A stretch of 7,620 nucleotides of DNA, taken from NCBI GenBank assembly GCA_963546405.1, contig CAUUNL010000073.1, forward strand, positions 1 to 7,620, given 5' to 3'. Both the position numbers and the translations under genes were made by a program. Source of the stretch: Abiotrophia defectiva_A. GTDB lineage: Bacteria > Bacillota > Bacilli > Lactobacillales > Aerococcaceae. The notes under the pieces were generated by a model. The model was not told where the DNA came from. It worked only from the letters and a program-made list of their open reading frames with translations, and did no database searches. This document shows positions 5,840 through 7,620 of this stretch, piece after piece. Within the stretch, counting starts at the first letter, position 1, and every line of letters begins with the position of its first letter.

Positions 5840-7620
5840 TCAACCAGAATTACGCAAGCCTGTCGCAATCCCATTAATGGTGATGTGCAGAATCTTGCTA
5901 GCCAAAGGACTGAGCGCTTCTTGACGAGACCGTCTAATCAGTTCCACCTGTAAGTAATTAAGGGCATTGAAGTAAGGCAGACGCATAGCTAAGGAATCAC
6001 GCAGGTAATTATTTTGCGCTAACAGCTGTTCTTCCCCTTCTATTTGTAAGAGGAGATCTTTAGTGCGTTGCCACTCTGCCTCTAGGCTATGGAAAATGGC
6101 TTGACCCTCAGGATCCTCAACCAGTTGGCTATAGTAAGACGCCACTTCCATATCAGACTTAGCCAAGACCATGTCTACATTCGATAGTAAAGCCCGGAAG
6201 AATGGCCACTCAGCATACATTTCTTGCAACAAAGCTAGATGACTAGGGTCTTCCTCGATAAAACGTTGAAAGGCGGTTCCGACACCATACCAACCCGGAA
6301 ACATCATGCGACTCTGTGACCAAGAAAAGACCCAAGGAATAGCACGCAAGCCATCAATATCGGTCACTTTCTTACGTGAGGCTGGACGAGAGCCAATATT
6401 AAGTTGGCTCACTTCCTTAATTGGCGTTGCTTGGAAGAAAAATTCAGAGAAGCCAGGTGTCGCAAAAACAAGCTGACGATAGGCTTGGTAGCTCCAGTCA
6501 ACCAAGCGATTCATGACTGCCTCGTAAGGACTGCTGTCATGGACCTCGTGCGCTAAGAGGACATGAGAGAGCGAAGCGACTAACATGTTTTCTAATTGAT
6601 AATAGGCTGTATCGGGATTACCATATTTGGTCCCGATGACTTCTCCTTGTTCTGTCAATCGCATCAGACGGTTAATGGTTCCAATAGGTTGCGACATAAT
6701 GGCCTCATAACTTGGCCCACCGCCACGTCCGACAGTTCCCCCACGACCGTGGAAGAAACTAATGGTAATGCCCTCCTGCTTGCCCAAACGAGTTAATTTA
6801 TTCTGCGCTAGATAGAGGGCCCAACCAGATGCTAGATAGCCTCCGTCCTTGTTAGAATCTGAATAGCCCAGCATAATTTCCTGACACCAATCTTGAGTCG
6901 ACAACCATTTCTGAACAAGAGGCAGGCGCAAGTAAGTGGTCATGACCTCTAGGGCTTCTTCTAAGTCTTCAATGGTCTCAAAAAGCGGCACTAATTGGAC
7001 ATGGGCGAAGTCGGGTCCGACCAAGCCCACTTCTTTGAAGAGTAAGGCCAGTTCTAGTAAGTCTGAGACGGAAGTAGTATGGGAAATAATGTGGCGTTTA
7101 ATGATGCGATGTCCTAAACGATTTTGCAAGTCAGCAACAGCTTGGTAAATAGCCATCTCACGATTCAGAACATCTGATGCTTCATTTAAGGCACTGGATA
7201 GGCGGCGTGGCTCTTGGGTTAATTGGTGTAAGAGACACTGAACCTTGCTAGCTTCATCTAGCTGACTATAAGCTTTCTCCACCTTAGCTTGTGCCAATAA
7301 TTCAGCTACACAGGCTTCATTAATACTAGAGTCCTGTCTCAGGTCGATACTGGCTAAATGAAACCCAAAGATTTCTACACAGACAATTAAGGATTTTAGC
7401 GGAGCTAAAGTGTGTGACTCCTTACCATCGGCTTTAAGCGCCTCTAAAACAAGGACTAAATCAGCCTTGAAGGTCTCGGCATCTGGATAGGCTTGGGCTT
7501 TAATCTGAGTGCCCTCCCCTAAAATCGAGGATTTGCTAGCACAAAGTCGATTCTTAATGGTATTTAAGGCCTTACGATAGGGTTCCTTCTGGCGGAAAAT
7601 AGAGTAATCTTCAGAAACCT
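5840..7620 (-). CDS. ppc: Phosphoenolpyruvate carboxylase, C-terminal two thirds (5' end outside window)
   Basis: PEP carboxylase makes oxaloacetate from PEP and bicarbonate, refilling C4 acids. The frame stays open to the right edge, so about 592 C-terminal codons are present. Bacterial enzymes have roughly 900, so about 300 N-terminal residues are missing. The TTG at 7297 is an internal leucine codon, not a start. Motifs in fragment numbering are: KEPYRKALNTIKNRL near the start; FGFHLASIDLRQDS (around 85-98); PLFETIEDL and LGYSDSNKDGG (250-260), the metal-ligand Glu and Asp regions; FHGRGGTVGRGGGPS, the catalytic glycine loop; and RAIPWVFSWSQSR. The C-terminus is GIATGLRNSG, where most family members end RNTG. 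VLAKSD and the terminal Asn correspond to the E. coli aspartate-inhibition site, so feedback by aspartate is plausible. No frameshift or internal stop is seen. It is not obviously co-transcribed with truB, which has its own promoter. Confidence 0.97.
   Translation of the reverse strand, partial: VSEDYSIFRQKEPYRKALNTIKNRLCASKSSILGEGTQIKAQAYPDAETFKADLVLVLEALKADGKESHTLAPLKSLIVCVEIFGFHLASIDLRQDSSINEACVAELLAQAKVEKAYSQLDEASKVQCLLHQLTQEPRRLSSALNEASDVLNREMAIYQAVADLQNRLGHRIIKRHIISHTTSVSDLLELALLFKEVGLVGPDFAHVQLVPLFETIEDLEEALEVMTTYLRLPLVQKWLSTQDWCQEIMLGYSDSNKDGGYLASGWALYLAQNKLTRLGKQEGITISFFHGRGGTVGRGGGPSYEAIMSQPIGTINRLMRLTEQGEVIGTKYGNPDTAYYQLENMLVASLSHVLLAHEVHDSSPYEAVMNRLVDWSYQAYRQLVFATPGFSEFFFQATPIKEVSQLNIGSRPASRKKVTDIDGLRAIPWVFSWSQSRMMFPGWYGVGTAFQRFIEEDPSHLALLQEMYAEWPFFRALLSNVDMVLAKSDMEVASYYSQLVEDPEGQAIFHSLEAEWQRTKDLLLQIEGEEQLLAQNNYLRDSLAMRLPYFNALNYLQVELIRRSRQEALSPLASKILHITINGIATGLRNSG

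Noticed and set aside
5840..7297. A separate 485-residue gene starting at a TTG at 7297.
   Set aside because: The frame is open upstream to the window edge and encodes further conserved PEP carboxylase sequence (FGFHLASIDLRQDS, KEPYRKALN), so this is the interior of ppc.

Overview
The window is a run of seven protein-coding genes, all read from the minus strand. In transcription order (right to left) they are ppc (cut by the right edge), truB, ribF, hemW, a yitT-family membrane-protein gene, hrcA and grpE. All belong to recognised families. I found no RNA genes, mobile elements, CRISPR arrays, integration sites or plus-strand genes.

The organism looks like a low-to-mid-GC Firmicute of the order Lactobacillales. 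The evidence is strong AGGAGG-type ribosome binding sites, an hrcA-grpE heat-shock operon controlled by CIRCE, fused bifunctional RibF, and a truB-ribF-hemW order. GC content judged by eye is in the mid-40s per cent. Together with protein style (for example the RibF GFDYTYGPKEEANM segment) this suggests something like the Aerococcaceae, possibly Abiotrophia. That placement is an impression and not proof.

Region by region: 5840-7620 holds the C-terminal ~592 codons of phosphoenolpyruvate carboxylase. About 99 bp separate it from truB and contain an extended -10 promoter but no convincing terminator. From 5740 to 1811, truB, ribF, hemW and yitT are packed with gaps of 1-5 bp and look like one transcription unit, ended by a clear intrinsic terminator at 1766-1800. 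The 174-bp gap before hrcA is almost fully assigned: terminator, distal CIRCE, consensus sigma-A promoter, start-site-proximal CIRCE and ribosome binding site. hrcA and grpE follow, and dnaK would be expected just past the left edge.

Functionally, the right part is housekeeping: anaplerotic carbon fixation, tRNA pseudouridine-55, FMN/FAD synthesis and haem handling. The left part is the class I heat-shock operon. HrcA represses its own operon through the two CIRCE sites, and GrpE is the nucleotide exchange factor for DnaK. Several gene starts were moved downstream from the longest open frame (truB, hemW, yitT, hrcA), using ribosome binding sites, promoter positions and family N-termini. I see no previously undescribed system here. 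The most interesting signal is the pair of CIRCE operators bracketing the hrcA promoter.
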